Shown in pieces: positions 1 through 9,024 of a stretch of 64,000 nucleotides of DNA. Both the position numbers and the translations under genes were made by a program. Position 1 is the stretch's first letter. Every line of letters starts with the position of its first letter. A model generated the notes under the pieces. The model saw nothing but the letters and a program-made list of their open reading frames with translations. It had not been told where the DNA came from and ran no database searches. Origin of the DNA: Actinomycetes bacterium (lineage in GTDB: Bacteria; Actinomycetota; Actinomycetes; Propionibacteriales; Nocardioidaceae); contig JAEZEJ010000062.1 of NCBI GenBank assembly GCA_023417775.1, forward strand, positions 11,588-75,587, read 5' to 3'.

Positions 1-1
1 C

Positions 2-394
2 CTCTCCGATCCCCGAGTCGCGACCACGCTCCAACGCGCCGAGCAGTTCCATCACGTGATCAAGCCCGAGGCCGAGAAATGGACGCTGCAGCACACGCGC
101 GATGAGGTTGTCGAACACTTTGCAGCCATCGGGCTGCCCGTAGGCGCCGTACGCACCATCAGCGAGGTCTACCGGGACGACCAGACCGCGGCACGCCAGA
201 TCATCTTCACCATCGAAGACCCGGCGATCGGTTCGGTACCGACGGTGCGGACACCGCTGTTGTACTCCGACTACGACCTCCCCGGCACCGTTCCACCACC
301 ATCGCTGGGCGAGCACAACGAAGCCGTCTACTCGGACCTGCTGGGAATCACGCCGGAGAAGCTGGCTGCCCTGGGCCAGGACGGCGTGATCTGA
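2..394 (+). CDS. CaiB/BaiF family III CoA-transferase, C-terminal part
   Basis: The frame is open from the first bases, so the gene begins left of the window and only about its last 130 residues are present. The ending SLGEHNEAVYSDLLG followed by LAALGQDGVI is the usual C-terminus of family III (formyl-CoA transferase/CaiB type) CoA-transferases, which move CoA from a thioester donor to a carboxylic acid. The catalytic Asp of the family lies in the missing part. It is convergent with the SDR gene to its right, with a hairpin between them. A role in activating the acid handled by the neighbouring catabolic genes is inference; substrate cannot be told. Confidence 0.85.
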   Translation, partial: LSDPRVATTLQRAEQFHHVIKPEAEKWTLQHTRDEVVEHFAAIGLPVGAVRTISEVYRDDQTAARQIIFTIEDPAIGSVPTVRTPLLYSDYDLPGTVPPPSLGEHNEAVYSDLLGITPEKLAALGQDGVI

Positions 395-410
395 CCTCGA
401 TCACAGCGCA

Positions 411-444
411 GGAGCCGATCATCACCCACGTGATGGTCGGCTCC
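411..444. terminator. bidirectional hairpin terminator
   Basis: A 15-bp stem (411-425 with 430-444, one G-T pair) closes a 4-base loop between two convergent genes. No long T run follows, as is common in high-GC actinobacteria. It can serve the CoA-transferase gene and the long leftward operon ending at 476. Confidence 0.7.
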
Positions 445-475
445 CCTCCATCCTGCAGGCCGAACGCCGGATGGA

Positions 476-1312
476 TCAATGCTCGTCGTCGCTGTTGATC
501 GGGCTCGGGACGAGCGCCCCACCGTTGACGAACAAAGTCTGGCCTGAGACGTACGACGCATCGGGACTGGCCAGGAAAGCCACCACGGAAGCGATCTCGT
601 GCGGTCGACCGACCCGTCGCAGCGGCGTTCGCGCCGCCACGACCCTGCGTTGCTCGTGCGGAGCACGCCCGTTGGCCTGGGCGATGTCATCGGTCATCTC
701 GGTGGCGAAGAATCCCGGACCCACTGCGTTGACCCGGATGCCGTCCGGCCCCAGCTCCATGGCCAGCGAGGCCGTCAAACCCATCACTCCCGCCTTGGAG
801 GCGGAGTAGGCCGCTTGGCCCGGGCTGCCCAGGGCGGCACGACTGCTGAGATTGACGATGGCTCCCCCACCGGCCGAGATCATTCCCGGCGCAAAGACGC
901 GAGAGGTGTGGAACATCGAACCGAGATTGACATCGATCAGCTGACGCCATTGTTCGTCGGTCGCTTCGATGAGCCGCGCGTCCCGAGTGATTCCAGCATT
1001 GTTCACCAAGACCGTCACGGTGCCGAACTGCTCGGCGACCTCGTCGCGAAGCGCTTCCACGGCTGCCGGGTCGGCCACGTCACATCCGAATGCCACGGCC
1101 GATCCCCCGGCTTCTCGGACCGCCTGCACGACCGGACGACACGAGTCCGCGTGCAGATCGACGGCGGCAACCTGCGCTCCTTCTGCTGCCAAGCGCCGAA
1201 CCGTTGCCGCGCCCAGGCCGCGGGCAGCACCGGTGACGAGCGCGCGCGAACCACGAAGCCGGTCCTCGAAGCGCACCTGCGGCGCTCCGGCCTGGTCTCG
1301 ATCACCTGGCAT
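476..1312 (-). CDS. SDR family NAD(P)-dependent oxidoreductase (FabG-like)
   Basis: A classical short-chain dehydrogenase of 278 residues. It has the cofactor motif TGAARGLG (about 27-34), the NNAG motif, a catalytic Ser in NLSSR, the YSASK active-site motif, and the C-terminal YVSGQTLFVNGG typical of FabG-like enzymes. Such enzymes oxidise or reduce hydroxyl/keto groups, often on acyl-CoA or alcohol intermediates. The ATG overlaps the end of the acyl-CoA synthetase gene by 11 bases, so it is the last gene of the operon that starts with the ABC-transporter binding protein. The N-terminal 20 residues are longer than usual, and a later start is possible. Substrate unknown. Confidence 0.9.
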   Translation of the reverse strand: MPGDRDQAGAPQVRFEDRLRGSRALVTGAARGLGAATVRRLAAEGAQVAAVDLHADSCRPVVQAVREAGGSAVAFGCDVADPAAVEALRDEVAEQFGTVTVLVNNAGITRDARLIEATDEQWRQLIDVNLGSMFHTSRVFAPGMISAGGGAIVNLSSRAALGSPGQAAYSASKAGVMGLTASLAMELGPDGIRVNAVGPGFFATEMTDDIAQANGRAPHEQRRVVAARTPLRRVGRPHEIASVVAFLASPDASYVSGQTLFVNGGALVPSPINSDDEH

Positions 1313-3197
1313 TGCTCAACTCCGATCTGATCTGATCGATCACCGCAGGATCCTCAATGGTCGACGGCGGACGAACCTCGCGTCGGTCGACCAGGTCACG
1401 CAATACGCCGCGCAGGATCTTGCCCGACCGCGTCTTCGGGAGGGCACGGACGAACTCGACATCCCGGAACGAGACGACGGCGCCGATCTGTTCACGGACG
1501 AGCTGCACGAGCTCGTCACGCAGGATGTCCAGATCCACGTCAGGCGCGTCCTTGACGATCACGAACCCCCGTGGCAACTGCCCTTTGAGGGAATCCTCGA
1601 CTCCCACCACGGCCGTCTCCGTCACCCAGGGATGACGCGAGAGCACCCCCTCGATCGCTCCGGTCGACAGACGATGCCCCGCGACGTTGATGACATCGTC
1701 GGTCCGGCCCATGACGTACAGATAGCCGTCGTCGTCGAGACGTCCTCCATCACCGGTCGCGTAGAACCCCTCGTGGGCGCTCATGTACGACGAGAGGAAG
1801 CGATCATCGTCCCCCCACACGGTCAGCAGTGATCCCGGAGGAAGCGGCAACTTCAGGCAGATGTCGCCTTCTTCCCCCGCCGGCAGCTCCACACCGGAAG
1901 GACCGAGGATGCGGACGTCGAATCCGGGGACGCGCAACGACGGCGAGCCGACTTTAATCGGTGATGGCGCCAGCCCGCGCAGATTAGCCGCGATCGGCCA
2001 GCCGGTCTCGGTCTGCCACCAGTTGTCGACCACCGGCAGGCCCAGCAGCGACGTCAGCCACTCCTGGGTGGCCGGGTCGAGCCGCTCCCCCGCGAGGAAC
2101 ACGTTCCGCAACGAACTCAGATCGTGGTCGCCCACGAACCGCCCCTCCGGATCGACACGTCGGACAGCACGCATCGCCGTAGGAGCCGTGAAGAACGCGT
2201 TAACGCCATGACGTTCGACGAGACGCCAGAACTGGCCCGCATCGGGAGTGCCGACCGGCTTGCCCTCGTAGAGAATCGTGGTCGCCCCCGCGATGAGCGG
2301 CGCGTAGACGATGTACGAGTGGCCGACGACCCAGCCGATGTCCGACGCGGCCCACATGACGTCCCCGGCCCGGATGTCGAAGATGTTGTTGATCGACCAC
2401 ATCATCGCCACCGCGTGGCCGCCGTTGTCGCGGACCACACCCTTGGGTTTCGCGGTCGTTCCCGACGTGTAGAGGATGTACAGCGCATCGGTCGAAGCGA
2501 CGTCGACGCAGGCCGCCGGCACGAGCTTTCCCGATTCGAGGAAGTCGTCCCAGGCGATGTCCCGTCCCGCACGCAACGGTGCCGGCGATATCGGGCGTTG
2601 CACCACGACGCATGGAACCTCCGGCGCCCCGGCCAACTCGAGCGCTTCGTCGAGCAGCGGCTTGTAGTCGATGGTCCGGTCCGGTTCGAGGCCGCACGAA
2701 GCGGAGACGATCAAGGACGGGTGTGCGTCCTCGATACGCGCTGCCAACTCCCGCGCAGCGAAGCCACCGAACACGACCGAATGAATTGCGCCCAAGCGAG
2801 CACACGCCAGCATCGTTACGGCGGCCTCGGGGATCATCGGCATGTAGATCAGGACGCGGTCGCCATAACCGACCCCCTGTTCCGCCATGGCACCGGCGCA
2901 CGCGGTCACCGATTCCAGGAGTTCTGCGTATGTGATCGATGTCGTCGCCGACGAGACCGGACTCTCGTGGACGATCGCGAGGCGATCGCCGTGGCCGGCC
3001 GCGACATGACGATCGACGGCGTTGAAGCAGGTGTTGAGACGACCGTCGGGAAACCACCGCTGGAAGGGTGGCTCCGCGTCGCTGAGTGCGCGGGTCGGCG
3101 GCTGACTCCAGTCGATGAGCTCGGCCGCCCGCAGCCAGAACTGCTCAGGATGGTCGATGCTGTCCCGCCAGAGATTCTCATGGGTGTCGTGAGTCAT
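1302..3197 (-). CDS. acyl-CoA synthetase, acetyl/propionyl-CoA synthetase type
   Basis: A 631-residue AMP-forming ligase of the ACS/PrpE family. The N-terminal FQRWFPDGRLNTCFNAVDRH, the P-loop-like YTSGTTAKPKGVV, the WWQTETGWPI motif and the C-terminal catalytic lysine region LPKTRSGKILRG are all intact. It joins a short or branched carboxylic acid to CoA using ATP. The start MTHDTHENLW was chosen because GAGGA repeats lie just upstream and alignment with the family begins there; the frame stays open for 51 more codons upstream without family similarity. It sits 14 bases after the small hypothetical gene and overlaps the SDR gene after it. The closest named activity is propionate-CoA ligase, but in this setting a catabolic acid intermediate is as likely. 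Confidence 0.9.
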   Translation of the reverse strand: MTHDTHENLWRDSIDHPEQFWLRAAELIDWSQPPTRALSDAEPPFQRWFPDGRLNTCFNAVDRHVAAGHGDRLAIVHESPVSSATTSITYAELLESVTACAGAMAEQGVGYGDRVLIYMPMIPEAAVTMLACARLGAIHSVVFGGFAARELAARIEDAHPSLIVSASCGLEPDRTIDYKPLLDEALELAGAPEVPCVVVQRPISPAPLRAGRDIAWDDFLESGKLVPAACVDVASTDALYILYTSGTTAKPKGVVRDNGGHAVAMMWSINNIFDIRAGDVMWAASDIGWVVGHSYIVYAPLIAGATTILYEGKPVGTPDAGQFWRLVERHGVNAFFTAPTAMRAVRRVDPEGRFVGDHDLSSLRNVFLAGERLDPATQEWLTSLLGLPVVDNWWQTETGWPIAANLRGLAPSPIKVGSPSLRVPGFDVRILGPSGVELPAGEEGDICLKLPLPPGSLLTVWGDDDRFLSSYMSAHEGFYATGDGGRLDDDGYLYVMGRTDDVINVAGHRLSTGAIEGVLSRHPWVTETAVVGVEDSLKGQLPRGFVIVKDAPDVDLDILRDELVQLVREQIGAVVSFRDVEFVRALPKTRSGKILRGVLRDLVDRREVRPPSTIEDPAVIDQIRSELSNAR

Positions 3198-3211
3198 CGG
3201 TCCTCGGCTCC

Positions 3212-3526
3212 TCAGACGCGGACGACGTGGGCCTGGATCCAGCCGGCGGCCATATCCACCCAGCCCTGGGACGAGGCATACGTCATCATCGTGCCGAACT
3301 CGTTCGGATCGGCCGGCGGTCGCCCGGATAGCGCTTCCCGGCACAACCACGCACCATCAAGCCGCACATCATCACCGTGCAGGGCACCGACGCCATTCGC
3401 GGTCAATACCTGCTCGACCGCTTCGTCCGTCGCATCCTTGTCCACCAGGACTTCGAGTCGGCTGCAATCGGCTGCATCGACCAACTCGACCGACGCCTCC
3501 GGGACCACCTGAACCTTGACCTGCAT
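3212..3526 (-). CDS. small hypothetical protein in catabolic operon
   Basis: A 104-residue soluble protein with no domain I recognise and no membrane segment or signal peptide. The N-terminal half is rich in V, D and E (MQVKVQVVPEASVELVDAAD) and reads like a small alpha/beta fold; the C-terminal half carries aromatic residues (GWVDMAAGWIQAHVVRV). It lies between and nearly touches two enzyme genes of the same operon, so it is cotranscribed with them. Start: an ATG at 3526 has AAGGAG 8 bases upstream; a GTG at 3535 and an ATG at 3532 are possible but too close to that site. It might be an accessory subunit or binding protein for a pathway enzyme; this is a guess from position only. Confidence 0.7.
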   Translation of the reverse strand: MQVKVQVVPEASVELVDAADCSRLEVLVDKDATDEAVEQVLTANGVGALHGDDVRLDGAWLCREALSGRPPADPNEFGTMMTYASSQGWVDMAAGWIQAHVVRV

Positions 3527-3531
3527 CCCCA

Positions 3532-4281
3532 TCACTCCTTGTCCAGCGGCAGCCCGAGAATGCTCGCGCCTCCGTCTACCGGGATGACCGCTCCTGTCAC
3601 ATACGAGAAACCGTCGCCCACGACCTGCTCGACGACCTCACCGATCTCGCCCGGCTGGCCATACCTGGCCATCGGGACTCGCGCCCGCACGATGTCTTCG
3701 GACTGCAGGCCCAGGTCTCTGGCCCGGCGGCTCAATTCGGTGTCGATGAACCCGGGTGCGACGGCATTCACGCGAACCGCGTCCGCGGCCCACTCGACCG
3801 CGAGATGACGCACCAACGAGTTGAGCGCCCCCTTGGCCGCACCGTAGGCTGTCCGATTCTCTAAGGCCATACTCCCCGAGTACGAGGAGATCACCACGAT
3901 GCTCAGGGGGCCGTTGCGCTGTGCGTGAGCCGCCCGCGCCGTCTCCATCACGCCGGTGAGGTTGACGCCCAGGACAGTGTCCCAGTCCTCACGCGGGAGC
4001 GAAGCCAAAGGCCCGGGGATGTTCATCCCCGCATTCGGAACGCATCCGACGAGCCGGCGGCCACCTGCGGTTGCTGCTGTGACGGCCCGATCGATGTCAT
4101 CGCGCACCGTCACGTCACCGATGAGGTACTCGACGTCGTCGATCGGCGCCGACGGTTCACTTCGGTCGAGCGACACGACGTGCCGCCCGTGGTTCACGAG
4201 CGACTCGACGATCGCTGCACCAATTCCCTGGCTGCCTCCGGTGACGACGACCGCGCCACGCAGCTCGCTCTCAGAGGGCAT
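3532..4281 (-). CDS. SDR family oxidoreductase
   Basis: A 249-residue short-chain dehydrogenase, paralogous in fold to the one at 476-1312 but clearly divergent. It has TGGSQGIG (about 14-21), a modified PNAGMN in place of NNAG, catalytic Ser in VISSYSGS, YGAAK at the active site and a C-terminal YVTGAVIPVDGG. The ATG at 4281 lies inside the end of the ABC ATPase gene (11-base overlap), which indicates translational coupling. Two different SDRs in one operon suggest two oxidation or reduction steps in the same pathway. Substrate unknown. Confidence 0.88.
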   Translation of the reverse strand: MPSESELRGAVVVTGGSQGIGAAIVESLVNHGRHVVSLDRSEPSAPIDDVEYLIGDVTVRDDIDRAVTAATAGGRRLVGCVPNAGMNIPGPLASLPREDWDTVLGVNLTGVMETARAAHAQRNGPLSIVVISSYSGSMALENRTAYGAAKGALNSLVRHLAVEWAADAVRVNAVAPGFIDTELSRRARDLGLQSEDIVRARVPMARYGQPGEIGEVVEQVVGDGFSYVTGAVIPVDGGASILGLPLDKE

Positions 4282-5014
4282 CTGCTGTCCCCGCATGTCC
4301 CAGGTAGGCAGCCATGACCTCGGGGCGACCGAGCTCATGGGGCTCGACGGTCATCTTGATGCCGCCGCCGTCGAGAAGCATGACCGACGAGCACAGGTCT
4401 TCCAGCAGTCCCCGGTTCTGCTCCATCAACAGCAGCCCGACGCCACTGTCGCGAATGTCCGCCAGGACACCCGCCAACGAATCGATGGCCACTGGCGCCA
4501 ACCCCAACGAGGGCTCGTCGAACACGATGATCTTCGGTTCCTGGACCAGGGCACGGGCGATGGCCAGCATCTGCTGCTCGCCGCCGCTGAGACTCGCCGC
4601 CACGTGATCGCGTTTGCGGCCGAGAACCGGAAAGTGCTCGACCACGCGGGAGAGCATCGTCGCGGTCAAGGACTTGCCAACACCGTAGGCCGCCGCGACG
4701 AGGTTCTCGCGAACGGACAACTGCGCGAACATCTCGCGGCCCTCCGGCACCAGCGAGACTCCACGACGAACCCGGTCACGCGCATGGTCCTTCGTCAAGT
4801 CGGCGCCGCCGAGACTGACCGAACCACCATGCGCATCGAGAAGACCGGCGATCGTGAGCGCCAGGCAGCTCTTACCCGCGCCGTTCCGGCCGATCATGCC
4901 GATCGCCTCGCCTGACGCGACTCGGAAGTCGATGCCCTCCAACACGGCGATTCCGGGCAAGTAGCCGGCACTCACGGAACTGATCGTGAGGGTGTCTGCT
5001 GCTGTGGCACTCAT
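4271..5014 (-). CDS. livF: LIV-type ABC transporter ATP-binding protein (LivF-like)
   Basis: A 247-residue ATPase of the branched-chain amino acid (HAAT) transporter family. It shows Walker A GRNGAGKS (42-49), signature LSGGEQQM, Walker B IIVFDEPSLGLAP and the switch His in the usual LLMEQN context. Its ATG overlaps the stop of the preceding ATPase gene (ATGA). The short family length and EQN motif fit LivF rather than LivG. HAAT transporters of actinobacteria often import aromatic or aliphatic acids, urea or amides rather than leucine, and the catabolic genes around it suggest such a substrate. Confidence 0.92.
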   Translation of the reverse strand: MSATAADTLTISSVSAGYLPGIAVLEGIDFRVASGEAIGMIGRNGAGKSCLALTIAGLLDAHGGSVSLGGADLTKDHARDRVRRGVSLVPEGREMFAQLSVRENLVAAAYGVGKSLTATMLSRVVEHFPVLGRKRDHVAASLSGGEQQMLAIARALVQEPKIIVFDEPSLGLAPVAIDSLAGVLADIRDSGVGLLLMEQNRGLLEDLCSSVMLLDGGGIKMTVEPHELGRPEVMAAYLGHAGTADAL

Positions 5015-5772
5015 ATGGAACTCCTCGTACCCAGGTAGGCGGTCTTGACGGCTTCGTCGGCGAGGACGGATTGGGTCACGCCCTGTGCGATGAGCTTGCC
5101 GGCGCTCAGGACGGCGAGCTGCTCGCACACCGACGCCACCAGACCGACGTCGTGTTCGACCAGGCACAGGGTCAGGTCGGGCAGGCTCTGTCGAACGGCC
5201 TTGAGCGCCGACACCAGTTCGACGCGCTCCTTCGCGCTCAGACCGGCAGCAGGCTCGTCGAGCAACAGGACCCGCGGCGATGCCACGAGCGCCCTGGCGA
5301 CCTCGCACAGCTTCTGGACGCCGTAGGGAACCTCGGCCGGGAGGTGCTCGGCGTACTCACCGCATCCCAGTTCCTCCAGCCACTTGTGCGCTTCTTTCTC
5401 GACATCGTCGACCTTGGTCTCGGCGAAGGTCGCACCGATCTGCGCGTTCTCAAGGATCGTCAGGCTCTGGGCCAACTGAGGGTGCTGGAACGTCCGGCTC
5501 AATCCGCGTTTAATGCGATTTCGGGCCTTCGTCTTGCCCAGGTCGTTGCCGGCCAACATCACCGATCCCGCGCGAGGGGTGTACAGCCCCGACAGGACGT
5601 TCAGCATGGTGCTCTTGCCCGACCCGTTCGGGCCGATCAAACCGAGCCATTCGCCCCGGTCCAGGACCAGATTGATGTCGGCCAGCGCGTCGACACCGTA
5701 GAAGGTCATGTAAATGCCACGCACCTCCAGGGCGGTCGACGTCGTGGTCATCGTGGCGTTCGCGGTCATCAT
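5011..5772 (-). CDS. livG: LIV-type ABC transporter ATP-binding protein (LivG-like)
   Basis: A 253-residue ATPase with Walker A GPNGSGKST (about 47-55), the long Q-loop insertion characteristic of LivG (SRTFQHPQLAQSLTILENAQ), a degenerate signature region EVPYGVQKLCEVARAL, and Walker B VLLLDEPAAGLS. The canonical LSxGQ is replaced by VPYGVQ, which is common in this subfamily. ATGA overlaps occur at both ends (with the permease before and LivF after), so the importer genes are translated as a coupled unit. Confidence 0.92.
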   Translation of the reverse strand: MMTANATMTTTSTALEVRGIYMTFYGVDALADINLVLDRGEWLGLIGPNGSGKSTMLNVLSGLYTPRAGSVMLAGNDLGKTKARNRIKRGLSRTFQHPQLAQSLTILENAQIGATFAETKVDDVEKEAHKWLEELGCGEYAEHLPAEVPYGVQKLCEVARALVASPRVLLLDEPAAGLSAKERVELVSALKAVRQSLPDLTLCLVEHDVGLVASVCEQLAVLSAGKLIAQGVTQSVLADEAVKTAYLGTRSSI

Positions 5773-6827
5773 GCGGCCTTCCGGGTGCTCTTGCGATCCA
5801 TCAGCTGTAGTCCCGCGCGCTCGATCCACTCGGCCAGACCCTTGCCACCGGCGAAGAGGCCCAGGAGCAGCAGCGCACCGAACAGGATGCCCGTGCCCGC
5901 TGCAGGCATGATCGTCTGCAACTGCACCGGCAGGACGCCGACGAACAGCCCTCCGAGCAGCGCACCCCAGGCGCTGCGCGGACCGGCGATCACACTGCCG
6001 ACCAGGATCCAGATGCCGAGCATGAAGTGGAAACCGGTGGGGCCGATGTAGCCGAGGGTCAGGGCGAAGAGCACACCGGCGATGCCTTGCAGCCCTCCGG
6101 CCCAGGTCCAGATAGCGACCTTCGTGATTCTGGGGCTGAAGCCGTTGACCTTGCCAGCCAGTTCCGCCTCGCCGATGATCAGCGCGGCCCTGCCGGAGCG
6201 GCTGTTCAACATGTAGAGACTTGCGGCGCCGAGGAGCCCGAAGACCACGAGGGAGACGAGCAGCATCTGCCACGTCCCTCCGGAAAGGGCCAGACCGAAC
6301 GGCGCCCAGTCGTACGGCGCGGCGATGCCTTCGTCGCCACCGGTGAAGTCCTTGAGGTAGATCACGAATGTGGGAACGGCGAATGCCATCGTGAACGTGG
6401 CGAGCGCCGTGAAGATTCCCTGGAGTCGTGTCGTGGGAACGGCGATCACCGCCGCGGCGATGGTGGTAACCACCACGGCGAAGGCGACCGCGATCGTCGT
6501 GTCCATACCTTTGGTGGTGGCGTAACAGAACACGTAGGCGCCCAGGGCCATGAAGGCCGCGCCGCTGAGATTCATCTCTCCGAGGAGACCGAGTACCGCG
6601 TTGTTCCCCAGGATCGCAATCGCGTAGACGACGCTCAGGACGACGCCGTAACGGATTCCCGGGTTGGCGTTGGCGCCGACGACGAAGACGATCGCGCAGG
6701 CCGCGGCCAGGGTCGCCAATCTGAGACCGATACGGCCGCGGCCGGTAATGGCAGCTGCGCGGCTGCTCAGCCGCTGCCGCGGCGTGGAGGGCTTCTGGAC
6801 CGGTACTTCAACTTCTTGAGTCGTCAT
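5769..6827 (-). CDS. livM: LIV-type ABC transporter permease (LivM-like)
   Basis: A 352-residue inner-membrane protein with about nine hydrophobic segments beginning near residue 35, after a charged, Pro-rich N-terminus. The stretch GLLGEMNLSGAAFMALGAY is the usual permease motif of LivM proteins, and the EAA-like loop lies in the region around KVNGFSPR. Its ATG shares one base with the stop of livH (TGATG). With LivH it would form the translocation channel. Confidence 0.9.
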   Translation of the reverse strand: MTTQEVEVPVQKPSTPRQRLSSRAAAITGRGRIGLRLATLAAACAIVFVVGANANPGIRYGVVLSVVYAIAILGNNAVLGLLGEMNLSGAAFMALGAYVFCYATTKGMDTTIAVAFAVVVTTIAAAVIAVPTTRLQGIFTALATFTMAFAVPTFVIYLKDFTGGDEGIAAPYDWAPFGLALSGGTWQMLLVSLVVFGLLGAASLYMLNSRSGRAALIIGEAELAGKVNGFSPRITKVAIWTWAGGLQGIAGVLFALTLGYIGPTGFHFMLGIWILVGSVIAGPRSAWGALLGGLFVGVLPVQLQTIMPAAGTGILFGALLLLGLFAGGKGLAEWIERAGLQLMDRKSTRKAA

Positions 6828-7699
6828 CAGACCCTCACCAGCTCACGTCGGCCGAACAGGCCGTTGGGACGGAAAATCAGGACTGTCAACATGGTCACCC
6901 ACAGCACGGCCGGGACCAGGTTGGGATCGGTGTAGGCACCGGCGAGATTGGCAATGACGCCGATCCCGATACCGGCGACGAGCGCCCCGAAGATGCTGGA
7001 GAACCCGCCGATCACGAGCGCACAGAATCCGTAGACCAGTAGCTGGTTCACGCTCACCGGCGACAGCGATAGGATCGGGGCGACGAACAGCCCCAGGATC
7101 CCGGCCAGAGTCCCCGCGACGATCCAGCTGACCACCTTGAGCCGGCGGTCCGGGATGCCCATGATCTGACCAGCGAACCTGTTGTCGTTGACCGCCCTCA
7201 TCGCGACTCCCATGTGGGAGCGCCGGAAAAACAGACCCAGCCCGATGAAGATGGCTGCGCTGGCGAGGAATCCGATGATATCGGACCACGTGAGGTGCAC
7301 CACGCCTACGGTCAACGCGGTCGAACCGTTCACCTCTGGGTAAGCGTGCGGATCACCGCCGACCGTGACATTGAGAATGCCTCCGATAACGAGCGACACT
7401 CCGATGGTCGACAAGGCGGCCGGTAGGTGACCGTGTTTCTCCAACGGGATGGCCACGAAGGCACCTACCAGTCCTCCCAGCACGGAGGCGAGCACCACGA
7501 CTATCAGTGCGGTCAGCAAGTAACCGCGACCCGCGGAGTACGCCAGCAACCCGACATATAGGCCGACGGCCGCGATGTCGCCCTGGGCGAAACTGATGTA
7601 GCCCGAGGTTCGGAAGATCACGACCAACGCGGCTCCGGAGAGGGAATACACCACCCCGACCACCACACCGAGCACCAGGCTCGGAATCAACAGTTCCAT
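6827..7699 (-). CDS. livH: LIV-type ABC transporter permease (LivH-like)
   Basis: A 290-residue permease with eight or so membrane helices. The N-terminal GVVYSLSGAALVVIFRTSGY and SFAQGDIAAVG are typical of LivH, as is the cytoplasmic loop NRFAGQIMGIPDRRLKV, which contacts the ATPases. It starts 47 bases after the binding-protein gene and is followed by livM without a gap. Length and topology are normal for the family. Confidence 0.92.
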   Translation of the reverse strand: MELLIPSLVLGVVVGVVYSLSGAALVVIFRTSGYISFAQGDIAAVGLYVGLLAYSAGRGYLLTALIVVVLASVLGGLVGAFVAIPLEKHGHLPAALSTIGVSLVIGGILNVTVGGDPHAYPEVNGSTALTVGVVHLTWSDIIGFLASAAIFIGLGLFFRRSHMGVAMRAVNDNRFAGQIMGIPDRRLKVVSWIVAGTLAGILGLFVAPILSLSPVSVNQLLVYGFCALVIGGFSSIFGALVAGIGIGVIANLAGAYTDPNLVPAVLWVTMLTVLIFRPNGLFGRRELVRV

Positions 7700-7746
7700 G
7701 GAACTACTCCTTCAACTTCGAATCCAGGGCGACCGTCGGGGTGCGG

Positions 7747-8922
7747 TCAGCTCACGTCCGGAAGGGGCTGGGATGGCTTGAACTCGATGTACTTGCCGCC
7801 TTCGAGCTTGAGCACCTGGGCAGCCTTGGCTCCACCATGCTCGTCCGGTGTCCAGTCGATGCCCTTGATGTAGTCGCTGTCGATCTGCATCGTGTCCATC
7901 ACCTTCTGGATGTCTGCCGCCGAGGGCGCTCCGCCGGCTTCCTCGACGGCCTGCTTCAGGACTTCGACACACATCTCACCGATCGTGTAGCCGGCGATCG
8001 TCGCACCGGAATTGGCTTCGACCTCCGGAGCGTACTTCTGCAGTGTCTCGCTGTACTCGGCACCGATCTCGGACTCAGTCGTGATGTAGGGGGTGACGAA
8101 GTAAGCGCGGCCGTCGATGGCTCCCTTGGTCAGCTCGACCAGGGTCTTGTTCTGACTGGAGTAGGACAGGCCCCAGATGGGCTTGTATCCCAGCTTCTCC
8201 GCGGCGTTGATAATCGGGCCCGCCGTGTTCGCCTGGGCCGAGGGCATCAGCACCACGTCGGCACCGGAGGCCTTGAGCTGAATGGCCTGCGCGCTGAAGT
8301 CCGTGCCGGTCAGGTCGAACTTGACCTTCGCGGCCAGTTCCTTGCCGTTCTCCTCCATGATCGCTTCGGCCCCCTCGAGCGAGGACACGCCCAGAATGTC
8401 GTCGCTGTAGACGACGGCGACGCTCTTGGCGTCCAGGTCCTCGAGGGAGAACTGCGCCAGCAGGGCACCCATCCCGTCAAAGGGTGAGCTCGCCAGATAC
8501 GCGTACTCGCCCGCGAGAGCGGGTGCGCCAGCATTGACGATGGTCGGGATCTTCTTCTGCGCGAGGTAGTCCTTGACGGCACCGAACGGCACCGACCCCT
8601 GCGGTCCGCACAGGAACACGGCCTGGTCGGTCTCCACCAGTTGCCGCGCCACGCCGGGCGTGTTCGCGGGGTTGAACTGGTCATCCTTGACGATGTACTC
8701 GATCTTGACGCCATCGATCCCGCCGGCATCGTTGACCTTCTTGATCGCGGCCTCGGTGGCTTTGATTCCTGATGACGCGGAGACGGCGGGTCCACTCAAC
8801 GGAGAAAAAGCACCGACGATGACGGTGTCGCCACCCGCGCCACCGTCATCGCTGCCACACGCGGACAACGCTCCGGCACTGAGCGCTAGCGCAGCGGCCA
8901 CGCCGATAATCGACTTCGACAT
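7747..8922 (-). CDS. ABC transporter substrate-binding lipoprotein (LivK-like)
   Basis: A 391-residue periplasmic-type binding protein with a lipoprotein signal: a basic start (MSKS), a hydrophobic core and lipobox LSAC, so it would be anchored to the membrane through Cys near residue 22. The mature part has the Leu/Ile/Val-binding fold (VGAFSPLSGPAVSASSG at the start). The start was set at 8922 because AAGAAGGA lies just ahead of it; a codon at 8940 is in frame but has no site. It is the first gene of the operon, right behind promoter A, so abundant binding protein is made first. The ligand is unknown; the operon suggests a hydrophobic acid. Confidence 0.9.
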   Translation of the reverse strand: MSKSIIGVAAALALSAGALSACGSDDGGAGGDTVIVGAFSPLSGPAVSASSGIKATEAAIKKVNDAGGIDGVKIEYIVKDDQFNPANTPGVARQLVETDQAVFLCGPQGSVPFGAVKDYLAQKKIPTIVNAGAPALAGEYAYLASSPFDGMGALLAQFSLEDLDAKSVAVVYSDDILGVSSLEGAEAIMEENGKELAAKVKFDLTGTDFSAQAIQLKASGADVVLMPSAQANTAGPIINAAEKLGYKPIWGLSYSSQNKTLVELTKGAIDGRAYFVTPYITTESEIGAEYSETLQKYAPEVEANSGATIAGYTIGEMCVEVLKQAVEEAGGAPSAADIQKVMDTMQIDSDYIKGIDWTPDEHGGAKAAQVLKLEGGKYIEFKPSQPLPDVS

Positions 8923-8946
8923 TCTTTTTCCTTCTTCCATTCATGT

Positions 8947-8992
8947 GAACGAACGTTCGCCCACATTAGTGATCTGCACCACACAGCGTCAA
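8947..8992 (-). promoter_or_regulatory. promoter A with CGAACGTTCG operator
   Basis: Read leftward, TTGACG (8992-8987) and TAATGT (8968-8963) are separated by 18 bases. Three bases beyond the -10 lies the palindrome CGAACGTTCG (8959-8950), over the expected transcription start. This is the same arrangement as at 16,551-16,596, so a repressor bound here would block the transporter operon. Confidence 0.8.
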
Positions 8993-9024
8993 GGCTTCGA
9001 TGTCGCCTCGACGGAGTGTTCTGG

